Source: Anthoceros angustus
Taxonomy: Eukaryota > Streptophyta > Anthocerotopsida > Anthocerotales > Anthocerotaceae
Assembly: GCA_010909165.1 (NCBI GenBank)
Contig: MU008162.1
Location: forward strand, 1,302,001-1,366,000
Direction of reading: 5' to 3'
Length of the DNA: 64,000 nucleotides
Shown: positions 1 to 9,843 of the stretch, piece after piece
Numbering within the stretch: the stretch's first letter is position 1
Layout: every line of letters starts with the position of its first letter
The notes under the pieces: model-generated
The model's input: the letters and a program-made list of their open reading frames with translations, nothing else
Told to the model about the DNA's origin: nothing
Database searches by the model: none
Translations under genes and position numbers: made by a program

Positions 1-305
1 GAATAATTCATGCCATCATCCTACGAGAAGCGTCCAGTTCGGAGGACGTCCACAATAGTGCGGGCCCCGGGAAGGTACTCCAGCACCAAGACAACTCCGC
101 CTTCCGAATCAAACGAAGCAAGCAGCTGCACAATGTGGGGGTGCTGAAGGGGCTGAAGCCTGTGATGGATCTCCATGGCCAGTTCCTTCTTGCATCAAAT
201 AGGATTCAGAATTTCCTTCAAGGCCACAAGACGGCCGTTGGATCCTCGACGAGCTTTGTACACGTTGTCACGGCGTCCCCCTATTCGCTCTAGCACCTCG
301 TACTG
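1..305 (-). pseudogene. CDK-like protein kinase N-lobe fragment, decayed
   Basis: Read on the minus strand from about 305 down to 1, this encodes a kinase N-lobe: a start like DQYEVLERIG, then VYKARR, the beta-3 segment LVALKEI with the expected lysine, and later LQHPHIVQLLASF and VVLVLEYLP. This order matches plant and CCRK/CDKF-type cyclin-dependent kinases. Two things argue for decay. The glycine loop, normally GxGxxGxV, reads GGRRDNV. There is also an in-frame TGA between the beta-3 strand and the C-helix region, and a TAG after RTGRFS. No ATG is seen directly upstream. The fragment runs off the left edge, so the rest of the kinase is not visible. An unusual intron at the stop codons cannot be excluded. 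Confidence 0.55.
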
Positions 306-886
306 ATCAATTACTGGAGAAGCGCGCACCAGCGAACCAGCTTGACCTCCCGCCATTCCTCCTCACTGCTGTATGAATCCGGACCAGCAGCTGGTAGCCT
401 TCCCGTTCTCCTTGATAACGCTCGCAAAAAACGGCAGCACGAGTATATGTATCGTGGACGCTCACAATGCTGTCCCCAAGGCCTCGTCTCCGATTCCCTC
501 ACTCATGCATGCCCAGGCTGGGATCAAGACCATTCCCCTCCTTCTAACCAATATCATCTCCAGCGGGCAAATGCAAATCCAGGAGCCACGGAAACTGTGC
601 CCCCATTCCCGATCAGATCGACTGAATAATGGCTATGGCCTGCTGCAGGAGAGTGACATTGCCGCTGGTTCGTCTTCAAACGAGGAATGCTGCATGATCT
701 GGAACTTCTCCCTTGGAATCACGAAGATCGCCGATGTTTGGGAAACTGTTTTAAATCAACAACAATAAACGAGGAAAACCATGGCATGCCCGTCCTTTGA
801 GAAAGCCCGTTTCTTTTGTTTGCTTCTTCATGTGCCGATGGATGTAATGGAGTCCCAGGCTGTGTACAATGCAGGAGCTGGCGCTG
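306..886. other. No gene recognised
   Basis: Open frames exist on both strands but none resembles a known family or shows plausible splice structure. It separates two gene fragments and looks like decayed sequence. Confidence 0.4.
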
Positions 887-1430
887 TCCCAGACCCAGAG
901 GTGTCACCAGCTCCATAAGGAGGCATACGAGTGGTTTCAAATCAGCTTCGACAAATTCGGGCGGACTTCCACAGCGCAGCAGACCGAAACATGCCCGGCT
1001 GTGTTCCACAAACTGCTCACCAGGGGCCAGCTGGTGGAGAGCAAGATGGAGCAGCTCTACTGCCTGGCCTGTCAGCGATTCCTTGCGGATAGGTTTGTGG
1101 AATGCACGTGTCCCATTTCTGGCTGTGGCTACGAGGAAGCCAATGTGATCGATGCAGCAAGCGTTTGAAGGCCACTGTCCTTGTTGAGCCGAGGTGTAAG
1201 GGCTGCGGGAACTTTCCGGAAATTCGTGAATCGGAGCGTGTTTGTCTGGATCTCACCAAGCTCCAGGACCAGGTGGAGGAGTATATTGGCAAGGCGTCTG
1301 CTGCCGGGGTTTGGAGTCAGAACGCTGTGCAGACGACAAGAGCGTGGATTAGAGATGGCCTTGAACCCTGCCGCATCACTAGGGATTTAGAATGGGGAGT
1401 GCCAGTGCCGGTGGAGGGCTTCTCTCGCTC
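887..1430 (+). pseudogene. Methionyl-tRNA synthetase internal fragment, frameshifted
   Basis: The plus strand encodes the middle of a cytosolic-type methionine-tRNA ligase. Recognisable blocks are HKEAYEWFQISFDKFGRTST, then CLACQRFLADRF, then the zinc-knuckle part with CDRCSKRL and EPRCKGCGNFPEIRES, then WSQNAVQTTRAW and ITRDLEWGVPVP. The reading frame changes near 1138-1150, just before the second cysteine pair, so the fragment cannot be translated as one protein. The N-terminal HIGH-type part, the KMSKS-type part and the anticodon-binding domain are absent on either side. The fragment is collinear without introns over about 180 codons, which would fit a reverse-transcribed copy or simply one large exon. 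It is very unlikely to be functional. Confidence 0.75.
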
Positions 1431-1906
1431 ACGGGTACTGGGATGGGGACCATGAGTAGGTACCTTTCCTTATTCCTCACGAAGAGTATTGTCCTGCAAG
1501 GCATTCCCTTTCAAGGCAAAGGGAGACGCTGGGATGGTCGGGGGATGCTACGGGGAACTATGCTGGTCTGCCCGCACCTTTGATCCTGCCCGCACCACAT
1601 CTGCTGGTGCGTGGAAGGTTGAATCCATATCCATCCGAAACGCTGCGATACGAAAAAAGATTCCTGGCAGTGAGCTGCACCACTGGCCACAGCCAAGGGA
1701 CTGCTGGCTTCCGCAGGGCCAGCAAGGTGTAATCATGACATGTTCGAGACAGGGGGAGAACGCGCGCTGGCGTTGGGACGTGCCGGGTGCAGATATGCTC
1801 ATAAGAGCGAGCCACAATTCTTCAGCACACGACTTAGAATTTCAACGATTTTCAAGTTTCCGCTCAATTCAGGCTGTCACGCATCTAATCAGCAGCATAG
1901 AGGGCC
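1431..1906. other. No gene recognised; 3' flank of NUP85
   Basis: This lies between the end of the MetRS fragment and the stop codon of NUP85 (minus strand). It probably includes the NUP85 3' UTR. No continuation of the MetRS domain could be recognised. Confidence 0.4.
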
Positions 1907-4900
1907 TCATTCGTGCAGAAACGCACGCCCTAAGTTGGACGCAAGGGCGAGCTTCACTCTGTCCAGAGAGACTTGATCGCCGTGAGAAACATCCAGGTCT
2001 CCACGCATCTTTGCTAAGGCAAGCGCTTGAATGCAGTTTAGCAGGGTGAAGGTCTCTGCTGCACTTACAAGAACATGATCTGGCCACTCGAGAAGCTCCA
2101 CCTGATCATGAACATGCAAGTGAAGTCAGCAATGAGAAGAGAATGGACCAGCGAGAGCGGATGGCACGAAGACTCACGGAGTCTTGGAGGAGCGACGTCC
2201 AAAACCTCTGAGGAGTTACTCCAGGCTTGAGAAGCTGCAAAAGATGCCACATGGCACTTGATTACGAGGGGACACATCACCTGAATCGGTGCAACAGGCA
2301 TTAAAAATTGGAGAGCAGTTTACCTGCAACAAGCACTCTGCTGCTTGCCGCGCAACTGTCGCGAGTTTCTGATGTTCGACGTCTTTTGGTCGAGACTCTC
2401 TAATATATTGCAAAGATTTCTTAAGATCCCTATACCTGCACTTCGAAGGGCACGTAAGCGGTGTCTGCAAGCTCAACTTGACCGGCACTGAACAATCGGC
2501 ATGATTAAGTAGTAACACACCTGTGGAGAAACTGGAAGCCTCCTACGGAGTGGACCTCTGAACCCAGCAAATCCACCAAGCCCTCCAATTGCTGCCCCAA
2601 GGGCCCGGCACACAAAAATCGTTCACCGAAAGGCATTGCATGACATTCACCGCATACTACTGAAGTACCATGGCTTTTGTGCTCACCTCAAGCGCATTGC
2701 TACCCGTAGCTTGAATTTGCGCAAATGACTGCAAAAGTTGATCGGCGATGGCCGACAGGCGGAGATCATCGTGAGCTCTTTGCAACCATGTGATTCCAGC
2801 TCCTTTCTTCCCGTGCTTCCAGTTGTGGACTCCGACCACCTGCAGAAAAATGAAATTCCTCGTCTCATGTCCCTGAAGTAAATATAAGAGAAATTCGTCC
2901 GATGGGTTTGAACGGAGGGGTTGGTGGTGAAGAGGCAGATCTCACCCTACAGATGACAGTTCCCACTTCGTCGAGCTCGTAGAGGCGACATATATCCAGA
3001 GCCTGAGACACGTAACGAGTCTCAGAGAAATTAGAGGTGATGAAAGTTTGCTCCACAGTGCTTACAGAGCAAAACACCCATTACCTTCAACGCAAGCCGA
3101 TGATGTTTGTACACTGGCTGCTTCAGAAGTAGAACTCTCAGCGTTCCCAGGCCTTGTCTTGGACAAGATGCCAGGTAGACAGGAGCAAGCTGAGATCCTA
3201 TCGGCAGAGTCAGGACACCACTCTGGGCTCAACACAAGCTATACAGATTCCTCCATGAAACTAAACAACTTGCCTGCCAAGTGAGAGGATGCGACGACAA
3301 AACTTGGGCATAGTGGAGTCGATAGTTTTCTTCGAGACTTATTCCTCCTAGACCCTCTCTTTCCTGCCGCAAAACCTCCTGAGCATGCGTGCTATGTGCT
3401 GTAAGGAGTTCGACAATATGTGCGCTCATCCTGAATCAGGCAACTGAGTGTTCAGCGCTTCCAGGAGGAATGGCGAAACACCAAATGCAATTCAGTTCAA
3501 ACTAAAGAATTGAGATAACCAACTCAAAAAGTGTCAAAACTCTTAGCTCACCAGGGATCAAAGAGATGTGCACACTCTGCAAGAACCACCTGATGCAGAA
3601 ATACAAGTTGAGAATTCAAGACTAAAAGGCATCTTGAAGATGAGAACATCAAAAAAGAGGCGAACCTCTGTGTCATCACCAATGATTGCAAGAATCAGCT
3701 CCCGAAGTGGGTCATCTTCAGGTGGAGGCTTAAACTGTATACATCTTGACGCAACATTAAGCAATCCTTCTAATGCCTGGCAACATTGATGCCATACATA
3801 AGTTAGTTGAGAGGACGTCATCCTCGGCTTCTAGCACTTGGGGGTTTTCAGCCAGCATACCATAGATGATGCCCTGACGTGTAAACCGTGCGCCACAAGC
3901 AGCTCCATCCAGTAAGACGTGGATGCTGCAAGGACTTCCACATTTCCTAGAAGTATTTGCAGCAGTGTCTTCAGGCCCTTGATAGTGGCACGGTTGTCAC
4001 ACTCACCCCAGAGAGCAATGGAATCTAGCATGGCAATATGACCTCGCCACTTTTCCCATGCCTGCATGGGACTCACACGTCAGGAAGCGCCAAAGGAAAT
4101 GGCACTGAAATGTAAAACTTGTTCCAGGTGATGAGACATTGCCTTAGAGAACTCCGGTTTAAAAATAAAGGCTACACCAGGAACACCATCTGATACACTG
4201 GGACGAAGCCGAGGCATTTGAGCGACAAGCAGAGCGACCGTTTCCACCAGACCATTTTCTTCCTGCACAAGAGAACACAATGTGGCACAAGAGGTCATTC
4301 ATCGGATATCCCCACCAATTGCAACTCTAGCCCAATGGAATTACTGAAAAGGTTTAGCAAGATCCATATCATGCCTGCAATTCATCAGGGCTTGGCCACA
4401 GTACCTTTCGATCATCAATCTGGTCATGCTGATAGGACCCATGCACGTGCAAAAGTTCCACCTGCAGCAAAAGACGACAGCTCTCTTTTACGGTGTCCAA
4501 AGGATCACTGTATATTGAAGCAATGTCGGGAAAATCAGAATTCGCTACACAAAGGCTTCACTTGCCTAGAGATACAGACCACAATATCAAGCCAGCCCAC
4601 AGCTAGCGCAGAAGCTATTCCATTCCAGTACTCTTCGTCTTCCTCTGGAAACTGCAAACAACGACACTACAAATCAGTTGCACTCTTGACCCTTGGACAA
4701 CCTCCTTTCCTGATGATACACCAAGCCCTTAATCCATGTGAACGTGGCCGGTATACTACAATTAGAGGACACATACCTGTAATCTAGGGAGCCTTTGCTG
4801 GAGAATAACAAGCTTCCTGTGAAGCGATGCTTCAAAATTCGAACAGACATGGTCATAGCTCTGCCACGACAAAGCACAACGCTCATCAACTCGTAGAATA

Positions 4901-5823
4901 ATCAGCTTCCAGACTATTTCGCCCAGGATACTCAATCATCCACTACCACTATCGCAGAACTCACCCTCAGCCAATCTGCAAGCCGCTCAGAGTGCCATGT
5001 GGCAGCACCCTTATCCACAAAGAATATCTCAGCCAAGTCCCACACTGCCTTCACCACAGCTGTCTCCGCAGAGTCCTGTTCCACGTTAAGAGCGGACTCC
5101 CGTCAAGGGCTTAGGTCTTCAACACTAGTGCGTCAAATGCCCCATCAAGCACTTGCTGTAAGCCCAACCGAGAGACAACGGACTATGCAAAATCCGCAAG
5201 GGGCTCAAACAAGCCATCATCTCAACCTTGCCTTAGCTGGTTTAGATGGCTGATTCAATGATGGGACCTCGTCCGGACCAAGTACTTTACTTACACTACG
5301 GCTGTACTCCAGAACATGTTCCCACCTGTAAATAAAAACATCAGCAACCAAACGCCCATTAAACAGAGCAACAATACCAGACACGCACGATCCATCAAAG
5401 ACTGCAATGCGACACGACAATTGAGCCTCTTCCAGGTCCTCACCAGTCCAGAGGCATTCCCCGATAAGGACCTTCCCCCTCAGACTGCAACTGCCGATGA
5501 CTCTGCAGCAGAGAAAATGCAGGCAGCGAGCCATGCGCAATCCTTCTCTTCTCAGCCCCGCTCTCTGGACCAAGCCCTGCCCGGCTCAAATTCAGCTCCA
5601 CTACCGCGCCCCCCTGATCCATGCCTCCAGCATCCCCCCTCTCCGGCAAGTACGCCACCCGCAGCTGATTCCCATTGCCCCAGCAGATGCTCGGCCGCAC
5701 CCTGCCCTCCACCCCGTGCTTCACCCTGTACACCGCCACCTCCTCCTCCCCCCTGGACCGCGGCGCATACAGCACCAGCTGCCCCCCGCCATTGCTCCTC
5801 TCCCTCCCCGCAATGCTTGGCAT
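1907..5823 (-). CDS. NUP85: Nuclear pore complex protein NUP85
   Basis: Scaffold nucleoporin of the Y-shaped NUP107-160 complex, needed for pore assembly and mRNA export. Eighteen exons on the minus strand give 711 codons, close to the plant family length. Exons, 5' to 3': 5823-5444, 5325-5295, 5075-4965, 4860-4777, 4651-4580, 4461-4405, 4262-4119, 4061-3861, 3776-3666, 3589-3552, 3430-3274, 3189-3085, 3002-2946, 2839-2687, 2591-2521, 2435-2324, 2234-2178, 2101-1907. Recognisable blocks include WWEHVLEYS, EEYWNGIASALAVGWLDIV, HVHGSYQ, SSHPLTWQ, ALDICRLYELDEVG, HNWKHGKKGAGITWLQRA, TPQRFW and the terminal ALASNLGRAFL, all in family order. The N-terminal ~90 residues form the beta blade and the rest the helical ACE1 domain. 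The intron after SSHPLTWQ starts with GC rather than GT. Donors at 4118 and 3665 are weak but keep phase. The start at 5823 gives MPSIAG. The gene is divergent from nicalin with 490 bp between starts. Confidence 0.92.
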
Positions 5824-6147
5824 CGCAGGACTCCAAAATCCTCGACCTTCACGATCCGCGAGAAAGACCAAACAGCAGCAAGCCTGGACGCAACGACGCG
5901 AGCCAAGCCGGGAAGAAACGCGACTCAAAACGCAACCTAGGGCTGGACCGTGAAAGCCGACCGGAGCGTGAAGCAATGCCGGGCATCGCAGGGCCTGACC
6001 GCGGAGCTCGGGAGCTCCAAAATTTCGAACTTCACGCTCCGCGGGAAAGGAAAGATCGAGAGCAGGCGAAGCCGCGACGTGAGCCGAGTCCAGGACAGAA
6101 AAACGCATATTCTAGGGCTCCATCGTGAACCCCGACTGGAGCGTGAA
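5811..6147. repeat. Diverged tandem duplication over the NUP85 start region
   Basis: Two blocks of about 163-175 bp lie head to tail. Each begins with CAATGCYKGGCATCGCAGG (5811 and 5974), contains CTCCAAAAT...GACCTTCACG/GAACTTCACG and CCGCG(A/G)GAAAG, and ends with GGAGCGTGA (5963 and 6138). The first copy contains the NUP85 ATG (minus strand). The second repeats the ATG context upstream of it. Confidence 0.7.
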
Positions 6148-6213
6148 ACTAAAACCAAAACGAAGCGGGGAGCTGGAGCGAGCTCCCGGCTATGGCGGAG
6201 GCTGTGTTGGGCG

Positions 6214-6298
6214 GAGGTTTTGTTGGGCGGTAGATTTGTTGGGTGGCGGCGGAGGTTTTGTTGGCGCGGTAGATTTGTTGGGTGGCGGCGGAGGTTTG
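6214..6298. repeat. 38/39-bp tandem repeat upstream of the nicalin ATG
   Basis: Unit GAGGTTTTGTTGG(C)GCGGTAGAT... occurs at 6214 and 6252, with a partial third copy at 6291. It would lie in the 5' UTR of the nicalin gene. Its frame is open but no upstream ATG starts it. Confidence 0.75.
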
Positions 6299-6313
6299 TG
6301 GGTGTCAGCGGCG

Positions 6314-7930
6314 ATGGCGGTGGGGAAGCTGGCGATGCTGCTGGCGATGGCAGCCTTCACGCTCGGGTGCCTGCTGAGGATGTGCGAGGGGGCGGTGGTG
6401 ACGGAGGTGTTCCGGCTGGTGCAGTACGATCTGAACGGGGAAGCTTTGGGATCGCGCAAGACGTACGTGAACCACTTTGCGAGCGCGGGAACAAACCAAT
6501 CCGGGCAGGACGCCTCCCGGGTGGTGCTGATTCTCCCGGCGAGGGAGCTGGATTTGCCGGGCTTGCAAGAGCATGTGCAGCGGCAGCGGGATCTGGGAGG
6601 GCTGCTGCTGCTGCTGCCGGAGGAAGGGAGGGAATCGGACCTGGAATGGGAGCTGCGCCTGCAGCGGTGGCTGGTTTCTTCCCAGTTCCGCTTCCCGGTC
6701 TACTTTCTCAGATCCAACGAGGAGGTGGATGAGGTTGTGAGGAAGGTTCGGGCGGCAGAGGAGGCTGGCCGCCCGGCGTCCGCCACGCTCGGGGGGTACA
6801 AGCTCTCGGTGCCGGTTGTGGAGGCCAGAAAGCTTCCTCCTGCCAGCCTCGGGATCATCCAGGGATGGCTGCCCGGCCTTCGGGAGGAAGGAGACGAGTC
6901 TGTGCCGAGAACCATCGCGATTGTTGCGCACTACGACACCTTCGGGGCAGTTCCGGGCCTGGCGGCTGGGGCGGACGGGAATGGGAGCGGGGTGGCAGTT
7001 TTGATGGAGCTGGCGCGGCTCTTCAGCAGGTTGTATGAGAGTGGGAAGACTAGAGGGAGGTACAACCTGCTGTTTGTGCTCACATCCGGGGGGCCGTACA
7101 ATTTTGCGGGCACGGCCAAGTGGCTGGGATCGCTGGACCAGCGGGTGAAGGAGAGCATCGAGTTCGCCTTGTGTTTGGACGGGCTGGGGAGGCCTGGGGA
7201 TCGGCTGTTTTGGCATGTGTCGAAGCCGCTGAGCAATGCGGAGATGCAGGAGGTGTATGGGAATGTGGGGAGTGCGGCTGCAGCTGTGGGGGTCGAGGTG
7301 GAGGTGAGCCACAGGAAGATTAACATTTCCAGTTCCCGAGTGGCCTGGGAGCATGAGCAGTTTTCCAGGTACAGGATCATGGCGGCTACCCTTTCCTCGT
7401 ACAAGGGGGGCTCGGAGCTACTGGAGCCGAGGGGAGGGATGTTCGATGGGAGGGGGGTTGTGGGCGATAGGGATGTCTTGCGTGCTGTGAAGGTTGCAGC
7501 GGAGGGGCTCGCCAAGCTTGTTTACGGGTTGAAGGATGTGGAGGTTTTTGCAGAGGGGAGTAGTTTGGCGGTTAGTCCTCTCTACGTGCGGGCTTGGTTG
7601 GATTTCCTGGCTCGTACTCCCCGTGTTGCTCCCTTCCTGCTGAAGAACAGCTCTGTTGTGAGTGCCTTGTTTGACGAGCTCTCGGAGAGGACAAGCGATG
7701 TCACGGTGAGGTATGAACCGTTGGACGAAGCCTTCGTGTTCTACGACCCTGTGAAGGCAACGCTGAGCATTCAGGAGGTTGCGGGAGTGACTTTCGACAT
7801 TGTTACCATGCTTGGAGTTGTCACCTACCTCGGCCTGCTGTTCATCGTGTTGTTGGGGACCACGAAGGGGTTGGATGACATTTTTGATGTGCTCCGGAAG
7901 CCGGCTTCCAAGAAGGTCAAGTCCATGTGA
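6314..7930 (+). CDS. NCLN: Nicalin (BOS complex subunit NCLN), intronless
   Basis: ER-resident type I membrane protein of the nicastrin/aminopeptidase (M28-like) superfamily. With NOMO and TMEM147 it forms the BOS complex, which helps multipass membrane protein insertion at the Sec61 translocon. The 538-codon frame starts at the ATG at 6314 with a signal peptide (MAVGKLAMLLAMAAFTLGC), followed by LVQYDLNG, the core IAIVAHYDTFGAVPGLAAG and DGNGSGVAVLMELARLFSRL, LLFVLTSGGPYNFAGT and CLDGLG. A single transmembrane helix lies at about residues 494-515, with a short basic tail ending KKVKSM. The peptidase zinc ligands are incomplete, as in other nicalins, so no protease activ­ity is expected. The frame stays open upstream of 6314 but has no ATG there. 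It has no introns, unlike most neighbours. Confidence 0.93.
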   Translation: MAVGKLAMLLAMAAFTLGCLLRMCEGAVVTEVFRLVQYDLNGEALGSRKTYVNHFASAGTNQSGQDASRVVLILPARELDLPGLQEHVQRQRDLGGLLLLLPEEGRESDLEWELRLQRWLVSSQFRFPVYFLRSNEEVDEVVRKVRAAEEAGRPASATLGGYKLSVPVVEARKLPPASLGIIQGWLPGLREEGDESVPRTIAIVAHYDTFGAVPGLAAGADGNGSGVAVLMELARLFSRLYESGKTRGRYNLLFVLTSGGPYNFAGTAKWLGSLDQRVKESIEFALCLDGLGRPGDRLFWHVSKPLSNAEMQEVYGNVGSAAAAVGVEVEVSHRKINISSSRVAWEHEQFSRYRIMAATLSSYKGGSELLEPRGGMFDGRGVVGDRDVLRAVKVAAEGLAKLVYGLKDVEVFAEGSSLAVSPLYVRAWLDFLARTPRVAPFLLKNSSVVSALFDELSERTSDVTVRYEPLDEAFVFYDPVKATLSIQEVAGVTFDIVTMLGVVTYLGLLFIVLLGTTKGLDDIFDVLRKPASKKVKSM

Positions 7931-9843
7931 GGATATACCTTGGGAGAGATGGCTGCTGGGGAGCAGCTGCAGTCGAGGTGAGTTTTGGAGCGGTGCCGTC
8001 TTTCTTGCCCCCAAACAGCAAAGCAAAGCAGAGCAGAGCAGCCCGGAGGATCCATTGGAACGGACCTGGTGGAGATGGTTGTATCCTCGGGCAGTTTTCG
8101 GATGTATGGAGCAAGCCAGTTCCAAAGCCAGAGGCGATTTTTCTGAAAGTTTTGACCTTGCCGGCTTCTTTGGGTCCAAAGTTACTGTAGCTCATTGATG
8201 GGTGCATCATCTTGGACGGCATGCACCCTGAGAGTGAAGTGTCCACTTGCCATGGGCTGAGACTGAATTTGAGGCCGCGCCTCTTCAGTGTTGCTCTTCC
8301 CCAAAGTGTCTATCAGCAATAAGACGTACTGGTTGCTCCAAGGCTACAGTACGTGGCGGGGAACCAAAAGCAAACGACCTCGGGATCCGGGAATCTCACC
8401 TTTCACAACAGTGGAGAGTCCGGTCTCTGATTTGTTTTACTAAGTGGAAAATAAACCTTCGAATTTATACAGTTTTGCTCTTCTTCAAATCTATGCTTAT
8501 CGACAACCTCAGGAACCCGGTAGTCAGGCAAATCCATCTGAAAGCCAAAGGGAAGCAAAAGACGTCCTAGAAGAGGGGATGACGGAGAGAGATGTCACAA
8601 GTCTGAGGTGGCTGAGTAGCTGTGGACAGCGACTGAGACCGGGACCGGGACTCTGACTGGAAGGAGGTCTCTCTCACAGACAAGTCATCACAGAGACGCC
8701 ATACGCAGTCCAGCAAATCGGCTGTGGACTCCCAAATGACTATAAAGGCAGGATCCGAACCATATCACTGCATGCAGCAAAACACCACGAAGGGGTTGGA
8801 TCTTTTCAACTCGTAGGCAACACATGTACAATTGCATCTTCAGGAGCTTGCCAAGATGGAAGCCTGCTCTGGACGCTCCCGTGGTAAGGGTGGCATAGCC
8901 ATACTGAAGTTGTTGCTCCTCATCACTCTCTGGTATGTGGTGATCTGCTTGTGCTGGATGGCGGTTCCAAATTGTTCTTTCCCCTGAGATAATGCCGATC
9001 CCGTCATTGTCTTCGCACTGTACAAGGCAGGATCTGCTAGCGAGCAGCTCCTCCTACCGGCCAGTCCCGCTTGGTACTGTGGTCGTCCTGATCAACTGGA
9101 GGTGAAGATGCCGTGCACTAACCTAACCTGTTCAACAGTTTTCGATATATTCCGGCCCTTTGAGGCGTGACTTTGCTAACTAGAAAACTCTGGAGAGGGG
9201 TGAGTCGCAAGGTAGCAAAGATGTAAATCTGCTGTCGCAGAGGACGAGTCAAGAAGTCATCCCGAACAAGACAGGACATGTGCAAGAGCCTCCGACACAG
9301 ATAAGAAACAGCACTAATGTTCACCTGTAGACAGGTTCCTGCAAACAACACTCAGTAGATACATCGAAAGGTGGCACAAACCACACTAAAAAGAATCGTC
9401 AATTGGTTAAATACTCAACGTCAGATGCTGAAAGAATGTCTAGTCGCCGGTATTCACAACTCTGAAATCATCCAATCTACAATGGTATATACATAATTTA
9501 CAGCTTCGCCAGGGCTGAGTCCACAACATCTTCAGTCAGCCGACCAAAATTTAAAAGAATCGGAGCCTAGTGAAACAAATAGTGCTTGCAGGAGAGCGGA
9601 GCGAAAACTTGGTTGTTAGACAGAGAAAGTGACTTCACACAATTTCTTTCCTTCACAGACAGCACCACCTTAGAAGACCACAATGTGAAACACCCCCGCG
9701 GAGGTGAAAGAACTTTGCCCTCGGCTGGGATAACCTGTAAAATGCACCATTACAAGTGGACCAATGATCCTGACTACTCACAGATGAGGCCAATCCAGGC
9801 AGCTCTTTCTCCAAGGGAAGTCCCCAGAATACTCACCATCATC
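7931..9843. other. Convergent 3' flanks of nicalin and METTL14; no gene seen
   Basis: About 1.9 kb between two stop codons that face each other. It should hold both 3' UTRs. None of the short open frames here resembles a family, and no RNA gene was recognised. Confidence 0.5.

Noticed and set aside
5440-6108. Upstream extension of the NUP85 first exon to about 6108
   Set aside because: The frame is open but the extension lies in the duplicated region and has no family similarity. The homologous N terminus fits the ATG at 5823.
6305-7354. 349-codon minus-strand frame opposite nicalin
   Set aside because: Antisense shadow of a GC-rich gene whose plus-strand product is clearly nicalin.
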